From the NCBI RefSeq assembly GCF_001295845.1, contig NZ_LJIC01000011.1, positions 62,001 through 126,000 of the forward strand: a stretch of DNA of 64,000 nt, in the 5' to 3' direction. Numbering within the stretch: position 1 is the stretch's first letter; each line of letters opens with the position of its first letter. Below are positions 8,564 through 17,543 of the stretch, piece after piece. The notes beneath the pieces are model-generated. The model ran no database searches and was not told the DNA's origin. It saw nothing but the letters and a program-made list of their open reading frames with translations. This stretch comes from Rhodopseudomonas sp. AAP120 (GTDB taxonomy: Bacteria; Pseudomonadota; Alphaproteobacteria; Rhizobiales; Xanthobacteraceae). The position numbers were made by a program, and so were the translations under genes.

Positions 8564-10162
8564 CTACCGGGCCAGCCAGACGCCGGACCACGACTCGCCC
8601 ATGAAGTCGGCGGCCAGCGAGTGGTCTCGCACGTCGGCGCGCGCGATGGTGACGGGCTCGAGATCGACCAGCGGCAGGATCGGCGCCTCGGTGGTCACCA
8701 GCTTGTCGAAGGCGTGGACCAGGCCGACACGACGTTCCGGATCGGTCTCGCGAGCGATGTCGGCGACGAGGGCGTCGACTTGCGGGTTCGAGTAGCCGGT
8801 CGCGTTCCGGAACGCGGCTCCCTTCACGATGCCGTCCGTGGTGTAGAATTGGGTCGTCGTCGGCAGAAGCTCGATCGAGCCGGAGTTGTTGGAGATCGCA
8901 ACGTCGTAATCGTAGTCGGTGTAAATCCGCTTCAGCGACGTCGCGCGATCCGGGACGGAGAGCTCGACCTTGATGTCGACGTCTTCCAGAGCCTGCTTGA
9001 CGTATTGGCCGATCTTGACGTTCTCTTCGAACCAGCCGGCCGACACCAGGCTGATCGAGAAACGCGATCCCTTCTTGACCGGATAGCCGGCCGCGTCGAG
9101 CAAAGCGCCGGCCTTCTTCGGATCGAACGGATAGCTCGGCACGTCGGAGGTGAAGAAGATCTTGTTCGAGGCATGGATGGCGCCGACCGATGGCTTGGCG
9201 CGGCCGAAGAAGATCGTATCGGCGATGAAGCTGCGGTCGATGGCGTGATGCAGGGCCCGCCGGACCTCCGGCTTCGAAACGATGTCGCGGCGCTGATTGA
9301 ACTCCAGCGTGGTAAGCCAAGCGGAGTTGGCATAACCCTTGGTTTCCGCGACGAACTTGCCGCCCTGCACGAGGCGTGGGATGTCCGGCGGCGGCACCGC
9401 GTTGAAGACGGCGAGGTCGAGCTGTCCGGCCTCGAACGCCGCCGAGCGCGACGCGGGATCGCGCCACCAGCGGATGATCAGCCGATCCAAATACGGCTTG
9501 CCGGCGTCCCAATAGGTTTCATTGCGCACGAATTCGACGTGGCTGCCGCGCACCCATTCCTTGACCTTGAATGGGCCGGTGCCGATCGGCGCGTTGTTGA
9601 TGGGATTGGTGAGAATATTGCTGCCGTCGTAGACGTGCTTCGGAATCACCAAAGCGCCTTTGCCGGCCAGGATGGATTTGAGGAAGAATTCCGGCACAGG
9701 TGCCTTGAAGTCGAGCACAGCCGTCGTCTGGTCGGTCGCCTTGGCGCCCGCGAGCGCGTCGAGTGCGGCGCCCGCCGAGATCGGCTTCCAATACGACAGC
9801 GCGCTGAAAACGATGTCGTCCGCGGTGAGCGGCTTGCCGTCGTGCCAGACGACGCCGTCACGGAGCTTGATCGTGTAGCTTGTGAAGTCCGCGGAGGGTG
9901 TGACGGAGGTCGCCAGCACGGGCTTGAACTGCAGATCGTCGGACAGCGCCAGCAGCCGCTCCAGCACCTTGGTGGAGGTGAAGTAGGGGCTCGATCCGCC
10001 GCCGGGCGGCACGAACAGCGCTTGCGGTTCGAGACCTCCCCAGGTCGCGACCAGCGTGCCGCCGCGCTTGGGCGTTTCAGCTGAGGCGCGGCCGATCAAG
10101 CTGGGCACGAGCGCGCTGCCTGCCGCCGCCAGAAGAAGATGTCTCCGAGTAAGTCCGGTCAT
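8564..10162 (-). CDS. ABC transporter substrate-binding protein, family 5 (peptide/opine type)
   Basis: The 532-residue extracytoplasmic solute-binding protein has a twin-arginine-like signal (LTRRHLLLAAAGSALVPS, probable cleavage after RASA). SBP family 5 features follow: KRGGTL, LAWL-equivalent region LRDGVVWHDGKPLTADDIVFS, GTGPFKVKEW and FNQRRDIVSKPEVRRALHHAIDR. It captures the operon's substrate in the periplasm and delivers it to the B/C permeases. Cofactor-independent Tat export of SBPs is seen in many alphaproteobacteria. Ligand identity cannot be read from the sequence. Confidence 0.9.
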   Translation of the reverse strand: MTGLTRRHLLLAAAGSALVPSLIGRASAETPKRGGTLVATWGGLEPQALFVPPGGGSSPYFTSTKVLERLLALSDDLQFKPVLATSVTPSADFTSYTIKLRDGVVWHDGKPLTADDIVFSALSYWKPISAGAALDALAGAKATDQTTAVLDFKAPVPEFFLKSILAGKGALVIPKHVYDGSNILTNPINNAPIGTGPFKVKEWVRGSHVEFVRNETYWDAGKPYLDRLIIRWWRDPASRSAAFEAGQLDLAVFNAVPPPDIPRLVQGGKFVAETKGYANSAWLTTLEFNQRRDIVSKPEVRRALHHAIDRSFIADTIFFGRAKPSVGAIHASNKIFFTSDVPSYPFDPKKAGALLDAAGYPVKKGSRFSISLVSAGWFEENVKIGQYVKQALEDVDIKVELSVPDRATSLKRIYTDYDYDVAISNNSGSIELLPTTTQFYTTDGIVKGAAFRNATGYSNPQVDALVADIARETDPERRVGLVHAFDKLVTTEAPILPLVDLEPVTIARADVRDHSLAADFMGESWSGVWLAR

Positions 10163-10191
10163 AGTCGTCCCCGTATTTGATCGATGTGCGG

Positions 10192-10617
10192 TCAGCCGGC
10201 GCTCGGCAGTGTCGAGTAGGTGCCGCGCCCGACCGCCAGCAGCGTGCCGTTCTCGTCGAACACATCGACGTCAGCGACGCCGACGCTCTTGCCGCTTCTG
10301 CGAACACGCCCGACGCTGATCAGCGCCGTCTTGATCGCCGGCCGCAGGTAGTCGACGCGAAAGTTGATCGTCGGCAGGCCGCGGCCTGCCAAGGCCGCGA
10401 GCGCAAAATCCCCGACGGTGTCGATTACCGCCGCGATGGCGCCGCCGTGCCACTGGCTGGTCCCCGTGCCACGTTCGAATTCCGGCCGCATCTCGGTGCG
10501 GACCGTGATTTCCTGCTTGGGCAGGTCCAGCGAGACGACCTTCAGCCCCAGCCAGGAATTGAACGGCGACGCATCGAATTTCTGCTGGATCTGCTCGGCG
10601 TCGAGCGGCGCCGTCAT
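10192..10617 (-). CDS. PaaI-type hotdog-fold thioesterase
   Basis: The 141-residue single hotdog domain has the PaaI/YbgC-like helix motif WHGGAIAAVIDTVGDFALAA around residue 50, then INFRVDYLRPA. Members hydrolyse acyl-CoA thioesters, often aromatic acyl-CoAs, in the cytoplasm. It starts with ATG overlapping the stop of the upstream oxidoreductase (ATGA) and lies 29 bp before the binding-protein gene. With the acyl ligase it could release stalled CoA or finish the pathway; this is inferred. Confidence 0.85.
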   Translation of the reverse strand: MTAPLDAEQIQQKFDASPFNSWLGLKVVSLDLPKQEITVRTEMRPEFERGTGTSQWHGGAIAAVIDTVGDFALAALAGRGLPTINFRVDYLRPAIKTALISVGRVRRSGKSVGVADVDVFDENGTLLAVGRGTYSTLPSAG

Positions 10618-11645
10618 GGCGTCACCACGACTTTGCCGAACACCGCGCGATCCTCCACCGCCTGGACTGCGAGCGCGCCTTGCTCGAGCGGGTAGGCATG
10701 GTCGATCAGCACTTTGAGCTTGCCGTCGCCGACCAGCTGGAACAGCTCGCGAATGTCGTCGGGCTCCCAGCCGTTCGAGCCGAGGATCTGAAGCTCGAAC
10801 GTCCAGATGAATCGAATGTCCTCCTGCGGCGCGTAACCGGCAGTGGCACCGCAGGTGAGGAGACGGCCGCCGAGCCGCAAGGCGCGCAGCGATTTCACCC
10901 AGGTGTCGCCGCCGGTGAAATTGACGACGACGTCGACGCCGCCACCCTCGACGAAGCGGCGGCGGTGCGGCTTGCCGTGACGCTCGTAGATCACCTTCAG
11001 GAAATCATCGCGCGTGTAGAGGATCGTTTCGTCCGCGCCGAGTTCTTCGAGGCGGCGCGCCTTTTCCTCGGAACCGGCGGCCGCGATCACATAGGCGCCA
11101 GCGAGCTTGGCGAGTTGGACGCAGCAGACGCCAACGCCGCCGCTGGCGCCTAGAATCAGCACCTTCTCGCCGGCCTTGATCTTGCCGATTGTCTTCATCA
11201 TGCGCAGCGCGGTGCCGTAGGCGACCGGCAGGGCAGCCGCCTGCTCGAACGACACGTTGTCGGGAATCCGGATCAACTGGTGTGCACGGGCACGGCAGAA
11301 CTCGGCGAGTCCGCCGTCCACCGTCTCACCCATCAGCCCGCCTTCGACCCGATTGATCGGGTCGACCAGAACGCGATCGCCGATCTTCCAATCGTTGACG
11401 TCGGGTCCGACCTCCGCGATCTCGCCGACGACATCGAGTCCGACGACAACGGGCAACGGCACCTTGATGCCGGGCATGCCCCGGCGGGTGAAGACATCAT
11501 GGTAGTTGATGGATGACGCACGAACCCTGAGAAGAACATCACCATCGCCTATCTTGGGAGTGGGATAATCGTCTTCATAGATCAGTTTTTCAGGTCCACC
11601 ATGCTCCCGTAAGACGACGGCACGCATTGACTCGATTTCTCCCAT
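10614..11645 (-). CDS. Zinc-independent medium-chain dehydrogenase / quinone oxidoreductase-like
   Basis: The 343-residue MDR protein has the N-terminal substrate domain MRAVVLREHGGPEKLIYED, VGLDVVGEIAEVGPDV, and the cofactor-binding motif ILGASGGVGVCCVQLAKLAGA near 170. The conserved Cys/His zinc set of alcohol dehydrogenases is not obvious, which favours the quinone oxidoreductase/enoyl reductase branch. It appears to be the first gene of the minus-strand operon. The start ATG at 11645 is followed seven codons later by MRAVV, which is also a credible start. Confidence 0.85.
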   Translation of the reverse strand: MGEIESMRAVVLREHGGPEKLIYEDDYPTPKIGDGDVLLRVRASSINYHDVFTRRGMPGIKVPLPVVVGLDVVGEIAEVGPDVNDWKIGDRVLVDPINRVEGGLMGETVDGGLAEFCRARAHQLIRIPDNVSFEQAAALPVAYGTALRMMKTIGKIKAGEKVLILGASGGVGVCCVQLAKLAGAYVIAAAGSEEKARRLEELGADETILYTRDDFLKVIYERHGKPHRRRFVEGGGVDVVVNFTGGDTWVKSLRALRLGGRLLTCGATAGYAPQEDIRFIWTFELQILGSNGWEPDDIRELFQLVGDGKLKVLIDHAYPLEQGALAVQAVEDRAVFGKVVVTP

Positions 11646-12212
11646 GTCGCTGAACTAATCGAAAATGTCGCGACAGTGTGCGTCGAGTTTTACCGCCGGA
11701 TCAATAGAATGGTGTCTCAATCTGGCGCCCAAACAATCAGTCGTATTCTCGTTGAGTGTCCATATTGATGACGCTCGTTCTCTTTTCCGCACCACGATGC
11801 GGGGGCGCGTGTGCGCAACGGCGATTCCGATTGCTGATCGCCATATGATTACTTCTATGTCTACCGGGGCGAGCCGTTCTGGGCAGGACCGGCTCGATCT
11901 GCTGGAGCAGGCGATCGTGTCCGGCCTCCTTGTCGGTCTCGGCAAATGTGAAGAGCTCGATCTCCGGCTCCATCCCGGCGCGCGGCGATGCCGCCGCGCG
12001 ATGGCCCGGAGGAAAACGCCTCGGCATCGACGTGACATCTGGTCCGCATCGCGACGTCGCGTCGCGGGGGCGACTTCACGACCCTGCGACGGCGCGATCG
12101 CTGATCGTCCACCACGGATAGGAACGCGACGTTCGGCCCGCGGTTGCGTGCTCAGTCGACGCGACAGCAGCGGGGCGTCTCAGCCGGGCTGCCTCGCTCC
12201 CACGCGTACTTG
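11646..12212. other. Intergenic region, divergent promoters expected
   Basis: About 570 bp separate the minus-strand catabolic operon from the plus-strand urease cluster. No open frame here shows a recognisable protein. It must hold the promoter of the leftward operon and probably that of the rightward cluster, but no convincing -35/-10 pair or operator was found by eye. A 7-bp inverted repeat (CGAGCCG at 11870-11876 and CGGCTCG at 11890-11896) is the only visible dyad. Confidence 0.5.
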
Positions 12213-12413
12213 ATGAGGTTCGCGATGTTGTTCTTGTCGGTTGCGATCTGGGCATCGGTGTCGTTCTGGCTGATGAGTATCGAACATGGCTGGCAACTCA
12301 CATGGGCCGTTTCGCTGCTGCTCGGCATGGTGTTGTTCGCCCTGCTGGTGCAGCGGTTGATCGGAGAACTGCGCCTCCTTCGATCGCTGCGCCAGGATTC
12401 CCGTTCGCGGTGA
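12213..12413 (+). CDS. Small two-TM membrane protein (hypothetical, 66 aa)
   Basis: ATG at 12213 opens a 66-residue frame. It has two hydrophobic segments, MLFLSVAIWASVSFWLM and TWAVSLLLGMVLFALLVQRL, and a basic C-terminal tail rich in R and L. This composition is what a real small inner-membrane protein would show, and it is unlike the alanine/arginine-rich shadows elsewhere. It is followed three bases later by a second small membrane frame, then by the AmiC-like gene and urease genes. I do not recognise a family. A role in amide or urea passage is possible but unsupported. Confidence 0.55.
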   Translation: MRFAMLFLSVAIWASVSFWLMSIEHGWQLTWAVSLLLGMVLFALLVQRLIGELRLLRSLRQDSRSR

Positions 12414-12416
12414 CGC

Positions 12417-12581
12417 ATGACCGACACTGCGCTGCGATCGGCTGACATCGTCGCCGGGCTGCCTTGGGCGCTGATCGGGTTGATGCTGCTGTCTGTCGCT
12501 TGGAACTGGCGGAGCGCCGTCTTCATCGCGCTCTTGGTTGCGACAGTGGCGGCGACGCAGGCGAGCGCAGCGGCGCTGTGA
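12417..12581 (+). CDS. Small membrane protein (hypothetical, 54 aa)
   Basis: ATG at 12417 begins three bases after the previous stop and gives 54 residues. There are two hydrophobic stretches, GLPWALIGLMLLSVAW and SAVFIALLVATVAATQASAAA, joined by NWR. The tight spacing after another small hydrophobic frame suggests a translationally linked pair. No family is recognised. The 195 bp after it, up to the AmiC-like gene, contain no supported gene. Confidence 0.5.
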   Translation: MTDTALRSADIVAGLPWALIGLMLLSVAWNWRSAVFIALLVATVAATQASAAAL

Positions 12582-12776
12582 ATCATCACGCGCGACGGGG
12601 CGAGCGCCGTGCGCCGCCCGCCGCCATAAGACCTGCGCAAAGATTGGTCTGATTCCGCTGCTCCGCTGGCGTAAAATCGGGCAATCGGCCTGCGTCGTGA
12701 TCGCCTTGGGCCGGACGGGCCGGCTTGGACGCTCGATTCCGACTTGGCATGATTCGTGAGTGTGCATCTCGCCTTC

Positions 12777-13841
12777 ATGGAGATGCCGCGCTTGGGAAGT
12801 GTCCGAATTTGCTTGCTGATCCCGCAGACCGGTGCGGCCGGGCTGTGGGCGCCGTCGGCCGAAGCCTGTGGCCGTCTCGCCGTCGACGAGATCAATCGGG
12901 GCTCCGGTCTGCTGCGGCGTCACATCGACCTGCGCATCGTCAACGCCGGCGAGACCGGCGAAAGCGCGGGCCGGGCCGCCCGTGATGCGATCGAGATCGA
13001 CGGCGTCGACGGCATCGTCGGCATGGTGCCGAGTTTCGCGCGGGATCGCGTCGCCGAAGCAGCGCGTGATCGCGTCCCGTTCATCTACACGCCCCAGTTC
13101 GAGGGGCTGTCGCCGTCGCAGAAGGTGATGGCGACCGGCGAGACCGCCGACGAGCTGCTCGGCCCCGCGATCCACTGGCTGTCGGAGGTGAAGCAGGCCC
13201 GGCGCTTCTTCCTGTGCGGCAGCGACTACGTGTGGCCGCGCGGCTGTCTGCAGATCGCCCGTGCGTTGATTGCCCGCTGCGGCGGAGCGGTCACCGGCGA
13301 GTGCTATCTGCCGATCGGCGAGCACGACTTCGACGAGATTTTGGACCGTATCAAGACGACGCGGTCGGATGCGGTGCTGCCGTATTTTCTCGGCTTCGAC
13401 TGCATCGCCTTCAACCGCGCGTTCTGTGCGGCCGGGCTGAGTTCGCGCGTGCTGCGGTTTTCGTCCGCAGTCGACGAGACCGTGGCCTATGGGCTGGAGC
13501 CGAGCGAGACGGAAAATCTGTACGCGGCGTCGAGCTATTTTTCCTCGATCCGCTCGCGCAACAACGGGGCGTTCCTGGAGCGCTACCACACCGCTTTCGG
13601 CGACCATCCGCCGCCGGCGAATGCGTTCGGCGAATCCTGTTACGAGGGCATCTACTCGCTCGCCGCCCTGATCGAAGAGGCCGCCAGCCTCGACGCCCGC
13701 AAGCTCGCCCGGCATTACGGCCGGACGCTGCAGCAACGCACCGCGCGAGGCGATCAGGCGCAGTCGGTGGTCGGCGGCCGTCACCCGGTCTATCTCGCGC
13801 AGGTCGAGGGCTACGACTTCTCGATCATCGACTGGCGCTGA
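12777..13841 (+). CDS. AmiC/UrtA-like amide-binding protein lacking a signal peptide
   Basis: The 354-residue product belongs to the periplasmic-binding-protein type 1 group that includes AmiC and urea-binding UrtA. Landmarks are VRICLLIPQTGAAGLW, LAVDEINRGSGLL, GMVPSFARD, FFLCGSDYVWPRG and AASSYFSS. No signal peptide or TM segment precedes the fold, so it is probably a cytoplasmic sensor like AmiC and not a transporter component. No AmiR-like partner or ABC genes follow; a urease cluster does, from 14000. Candidate starts are GTG 12756, ATG 12777 and ATG 12783; none has a strong ribosome-binding site. Confidence 0.75.
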   Translation: MEMPRLGSVRICLLIPQTGAAGLWAPSAEACGRLAVDEINRGSGLLRRHIDLRIVNAGETGESAGRAARDAIEIDGVDGIVGMVPSFARDRVAEAARDRVPFIYTPQFEGLSPSQKVMATGETADELLGPAIHWLSEVKQARRFFLCGSDYVWPRGCLQIARALIARCGGAVTGECYLPIGEHDFDEILDRIKTTRSDAVLPYFLGFDCIAFNRAFCAAGLSSRVLRFSSAVDETVAYGLEPSETENLYAASSYFSSIRSRNNGAFLERYHTAFGDHPPPANAFGESCYEGIYSLAALIEEAASLDARKLARHYGRTLQQRTARGDQAQSVVGGRHPVYLAQVEGYDFSIIDWR

Positions 13842-13999
13842 AGCTTGCCTTTTCAAATATTGCCGTCTTAAATACGAGCTGTCGCGCATCCAGCAGGGTG
13901 TTCCCCGCAATGCCGCGACGCGTGTCTCGGACGTTTCGCACGCGCGAACGCTTCGAGGAATGCCGGCCCGACTTCCAACCCGCACGGGAGATTTTCGAG

Positions 14000-14449
14000 A
14001 TGCTGCGGCTCCATGGCATCATCGGGCGATCCGACGATGCGGCCTGCGCGGCCCGCCTGCATCATGTCGAGCATCACGGCGGCATCGAACTGTTGTTCGT
14101 GCCGCCCTCGGACGCCGGCCGCAAACGCTTCCGGTTGATGACCGATCGCGGCACCGATTGCGCCGTGAGCCTCGACCGCGACGAGCAACTGGTCGACGGC
14201 GCCGTGCTGTTCCTGGAGCACGACCGCGCGATCGTCGCGCGCTTCGGCGAGCAGGCGCAGATGCGGCTGAAGCCGGCCGATCAAGCCGCGGCACTGAAGC
14301 TCGGCTGGAACGCCGGCAACCTGCATTGGCGTGTCCGCTTCGAGGGCGATGAGCTGATCGTGCTGCTGGATGGTCCGGCCGAGAGCTATCGGGCGCGGAT
14401 CAGGCCGCTGCTGGAGTCGGGCGAAGTGGTCGAGCGCGATGCTGTTTGA
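14000..14449 (+). CDS. ureE: Urease accessory protein UreE (cluster 1, no His-rich tail)
   Basis: This is a 149-residue nickel chaperone. It aligns by eye with the second UreE at 42847: MLRLHGIIGRSDD against MLRIDHVLGSRID, then VDGAVLFLEHDRAIV and the signature LGWNAGNLHWRVRFEGDEL. The start at 14000 follows GGGAG by ten bases and matches the N-terminus of its paralogue. Unlike the paralogue it has no C-terminal histidine tail, so its nickel store is limited to the conserved core sites. It overlaps ureF by 11 bp. UreE delivers Ni to the UreDFG-apourease complex. Confidence 0.88.
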   Translation: MLRLHGIIGRSDDAACAARLHHVEHHGGIELLFVPPSDAGRKRFRLMTDRGTDCAVSLDRDEQLVDGAVLFLEHDRAIVARFGEQAQMRLKPADQAAALKLGWNAGNLHWRVRFEGDELIVLLDGPAESYRARIRPLLESGEVVERDAV

Positions 14450-15119
14450 TCGCGCGCAGACGCTGGCGCTGCTGCAACTCGGCGACAGCGCCTATCCGGC
14501 CGGCGGCTTCGCATTCTCCTGGGGCCTCGAAGGCCTGATGGCCGACGGCCTGCTCGGCGGCCGCAGCGAACTGGACGAGGTGATCGCCGATCAGCTCGCG
14601 CGGCGTTGGGCCACGATGGATCGCATCCTGCTGCGGCGCGCCTTCGCGGCGGACAGTTGTGAGGCGATCGCGGCCGTCGATCGCATCGCTGAAACCGGCA
14701 CGGCGGCGGCGGAAATGCGCGAAGGCTCGCGCCGCGCCGGCCGCGCGCTGCTCGGCGTCTGGGGCAAGCTCGACGGTGCGCTGTCGTTGTCGTATCGGCA
14801 GGTGGTGGCGTCGGATTCGCGGCTCGGCCATCTGCCGATCGTGCAGGCCGTCGTGGCGCGCGACGCCGGGTTCAGCCTCGACGCCGCCGAACTGATGTCC
14901 GGCTGGACGCTGATCACCGGGCTGGTCAGCGCCGCGGTGCGGCTCGGACTGATCGGCCACATCGACGCGCAGCGCAGCCAGTCCGCCGCGCGTACGCTTC
15001 TGACCGAATTGCTCGCCGACACGCCGCCCGCCGATGCGGAACCGGCGAGCTTCACGCCCTTCATCGACATCGCCATCGCGCGCGGGCCGCTTCGGCACAT
15101 CCGCATGTTCACGACCTGA
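14439..15119 (+). CDS. ureF: Urease accessory protein UreF (cluster 1)
   Basis: This 226-residue all-helical accessory protein has LLQLGDSAYPAGGFAFSWGLEGLMADG at its start, a normal UreF N-terminus. GHLPIVQAVVARDAG lies mid-protein, and the conserved end is PFIDIAIARGPLRHIRMF. UreF forms the UreD-UreF-UreG activation complex and gates GTPase-driven nickel insertion. It overlaps ureE and is followed 15 bp later by ureAB. The order E-F-AB-C-G-D is repeated in the second urease cluster. Confidence 0.92.
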   Translation: MLFDRAQTLALLQLGDSAYPAGGFAFSWGLEGLMADGLLGGRSELDEVIADQLARRWATMDRILLRRAFAADSCEAIAAVDRIAETGTAAAEMREGSRRAGRALLGVWGKLDGALSLSYRQVVASDSRLGHLPIVQAVVARDAGFSLDAAELMSGWTLITGLVSAAVRLGLIGHIDAQRSQSAARTLLTELLADTPPADAEPASFTPFIDIAIARGPLRHIRMFTT

Positions 15120-15134
15120 CGAGGTGACTTTCGC

Positions 15135-15833
15135 ATGATGAACCTGTCGCCGACCGAGATGGATCGCCTGGTGATCTTCAACGCCGCGCAGATGGCGCGG
15201 CGGAACATGTCGCTCGGCATCAAGCTCAGCCATCCGGAGGCGGTGGCCTATCTCACCGACGAGGTGATGACCGCGGCGCGCCGCGATCTGCCTTATGCGG
15301 AGATCCGCGATATGGCCGGCCGGCTGCTGACGACGGACGATGTCGAGCCCGGCGTCGCGCAGATGATCCCGCTGATCTACATCGAATGCCTGTTCGCCGA
15401 AGGCACCAAAGTGATGGCGCTGTTCGAGCCGATCGGGCCGGGCGAAGCCGAGATCACCGACAGCCTGGTGCCCGGCGAGATCATCGCCGGCGGCGACGAC
15501 ATCGAGAGCTTCGCCGATCTGCCGGCGATCACGCTCGATGTCGTCAACACCGGCGACCGCGACGTCCAGGTCCGCAGCCACACCCATTTCTTCGAGGTCA
15601 ATCGCGCGCTGCGGTTCGATCGTGCGGCCGCGTGGGGCATGAAGGTGGACCGGCCTGCCGGCGCCGGCATTCGCTTCGAGCCCGGCGTGGTGAAGTCGGT
15701 GCGGCTGGTGCCGATCGCCGGCGATCGCGTGGTGCGCGGCCAGGCCGGGCTGGTGAACGGGCCGCTCGACGAACCCACCGCCAAAGACGCCGCGCTCGAA
15801 CGCGCCTGCGCCCGCGGCTATCTGGGAGCCTGA
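15135..15833 (+). CDS. ureA: Urease gamma-beta fusion subunit UreAB (cluster 1)
   Basis: The 232-residue protein joins the gamma subunit (residues about 1-100: MNLSPTEMDRLVIFNAAQMARR, LSHPEAVAYLTDEV, VEPGVAQMIPLIYIECLF) to the beta subunit (from about 105: [40 protein letters not shown]). The fusion resembles the gamma-beta fusion of Helicobacter UreA. It is a structural part of the cytoplasmic nickel urease trimer. It lies three bases before ureC. The paralogue at 44079 has the same fusion. Confidence 0.92.
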   Translation: MMNLSPTEMDRLVIFNAAQMARRNMSLGIKLSHPEAVAYLTDEVMTAARRDLPYAEIRDMAGRLLTTDDVEPGVAQMIPLIYIECLFAEGTKVMALFEPIGPGEAEITDSLVPGEIIAGGDDIESFADLPAITLDVVNTGDRDVQVRSHTHFFEVNRALRFDRAAAWGMKVDRPAGAGIRFEPGVVKSVRLVPIAGDRVVRGQAGLVNGPLDEPTAKDAALERACARGYLGA

Positions 15834-15836
15834 GCC

Positions 15837-17543
15837 ATGGCCGTCCTCACCCGCCGCGCCTATGGCGAGCTCTACGGCCCGACCAAGGGCGACCTGGTGC
15901 GGCTCGCCGACACCAGCCTGCTCGCCGAGATCGAGCACGACTACACCACCTACGGGCACGAACTCCTCGTCGGCGCCGGCAAGAATCTGCGCGACGGCGA
16001 AGGCGTCAACGGCGACCTCACCTCGTCGCACAAGATCCTCGACGTGGTGATCAAGAACGCCACGATCGTCGACGCCGTCGCCGGCATCATCAAGGCCGAT
16101 ATCGGCATCCGCGACGGCCGCATCGTCGGCATCGGCAAGGCCGGCAATCCCGACGTGATGCCGGACGTGCATCCCGACATGATCGTCGGCCACACCACCG
16201 CGCCGATCGCCGGCGGCCCGTTCATCGTCACCGCGGGGGCGATCGAGTCCCACGCGCATCTGATCTCGCCCGAGCAATCCGACCACGCGCTGTCCGGCGG
16301 CACCACCACGCTCGTCGGCAACGGCTCGGGTCCGGTGTTCGACGTCGGCAGCGGCGCGGCGGCGACCTTCGGCAATTTCCTGCGCGCGATTGAATTCTCG
16401 CCGCTGAACTACGCGCTGTTCGGCCGCGGCGGCTCCAATCCGGAAGCGGTCGAAGAGGCGGTCGCGTCCGGCGGCATGTCGGTGAAGATCCACGAGGACT
16501 TCGGCGCCGCGCCGGCGGTGATCGACCAGAGTCTGGTGGCGGCGGACCGCAATGATTTCGCGGTGCATCTGCACACCGACTCGATCAACGAATACGGCTT
16601 CTGCGAAGACACCATGGCGGCCGTCGATGGCCGCACCATCCACATGTATCACGTCGAGGGCGCCGGCGGCGGCCACGCACCGGATCTGCTCAAAGTGGTG
16701 TCGTGGGACAATGTGATCCCGTCCTCCACCAACCCGACCAACCCCTACACCTCCTATGGCATGGAGGAGGGCGTGCCGATGACGATGATCTGTCATCAGC
16801 TCAACTACAACGCGCCCGAGGACGTGATGTTCGGCGAGGCGCGGGTGCGCGCGCAATCGATGGCGGCGGAAGACTTCCTGCACGACATGGGCGCGATCTC
16901 GATCTTCGGCACCGACACCCAGGGCATGGGCCGGCTCGCCGAGAACGTCGCCAAATGCTGGCAGCTCGCCAGCGTGATGAAGGATCGCATCGGCCGTCTG
17001 CCGGAGGAGACCACCGCGCGGGCCGACAACGAGCGCATCAAACGCTACGTCGCCAAGCTGACGATCAATCCGGCGATCGCGGTCGGCATCGACCACGAGG
17101 TCGGCTCGATCGAGGTCGGCAAGATGGCGGATCTGGTGCTGTGGCCGCGCGCATCCTTCGGGCTCAAGCCTTACATGGTGATCAAGAACGGCTTCGTGGT
17201 CTGGGCCGCGATGGGCGACGGCAATGGCAGCCTCGGCCTGTCCGAGCCGATGATCCAGAAACGGATGTGGGGCGCGCTCGGCGCGGCGCCGCAGCAGCTC
17301 GGCGTCAACTTCATGTCGAAGCTCGCAATGGATGCGGATGTTCGCCGCAAGCTCGGGCTCGATCGCAAGTCGGTGCAGATCAAGAACGTGCGCAAGCTGC
17401 GCAAGACCGACATGATCCGCAACGCCGCGATGCCGCATGTCGACGTCGATCCGCAGACCTTCGAGGTGCGGGCCGACGGAAAGTTACTCATGTGCGAGCC
17501 CGCGACCAGGGTGCCGCTCGCACGCCGGTTCATGCTGCGATGA
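15837..17543 (+). CDS. ureC: Urease alpha subunit UreC (cluster 1, divergent)
   Basis: The 568-residue catalytic subunit keeps all expected nickel-site residues. They are HAH in [10 protein letters not shown], the carbamylated lysine at about 217 in [27 protein letters not shown] and the aspartate in [11 protein letters not shown]. The active-site flap reads CHQ at 319-321, where cluster 2 and most ureases have CHH; C319 and H320 are retained. Several usually invariant stretches are altered, for example ESHAHLI where IDTHIHxI is common. It overlaps ureG (ATGA). It should hydrolyse urea, but the divergence leaves room for altered kinetics or substrate. Confidence 0.92.
   Translation: MAVLTRRAYGELYGPTKGDLVRLADTSLLAEIEHDYTTYGHELLVGAGKNLRDGEGVNGDLTSSHKILDVVIKNATIVDAVAGIIKADIGIRDGRIVGIGKAGNPDVMPDVHPDMIVGHTTAPIAGGPFIVTAGAIESHAHLISPEQSDHALSGGTTTLVGNGSGPVFDVGSGAAATFGNFLRAIEFSPLNYALFGRGGSNPEAVEEAVASGGMSVKIHEDFGAAPAVIDQSLVAADRNDFAVHLHTDSINEYGFCEDTMAAVDGRTIHMYHVEGAGGGHAPDLLKVVSWDNVIPSSTNPTNPYTSYGMEEGVPMTMICHQLNYNAPEDVMFGEARVRAQSMAAEDFLHDMGAISIFGTDTQGMGRLAENVAKCWQLASVMKDRIGRLPEETTARADNERIKRYVAKLTINPAIAVGIDHEVGSIEVGKMADLVLWPRASFGLKPYMVIKNGFVVWAAMGDGNGSLGLSEPMIQKRMWGALGAAPQQLGVNFMSKLAMDADVRRKLGLDRKSVQIKNVRKLRKTDMIRNAAMPHVDVDPQTFEVRADGKLLMCEPATRVPLARRFMLR

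Noticed and set aside
11990-12060. A forward stretch reading WPGGKRLGIDV, reminiscent of the start of polysaccharide deacetylases related to allantoin metabolism
   Set aside because: The similarity covers about ten residues, no catalytic motif follows, and the frame closes soon after. Chance resemblance or a very old remnant cannot be told apart.
12180-13985. A 601-codon reverse open frame over the AmiC-like gene
   Set aside because: Composition is arginine/aspartate-rich shadow, and the forward frame has clear binding-protein motifs.
14400-17438. A 1012-codon open frame antisense to urease cluster 1
   Set aside because: It is exactly opposite real ureF-ureAB-ureC genes, has shadow composition rich in H, R, D and A, and shows no domain. 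High GC third positions create such frames.
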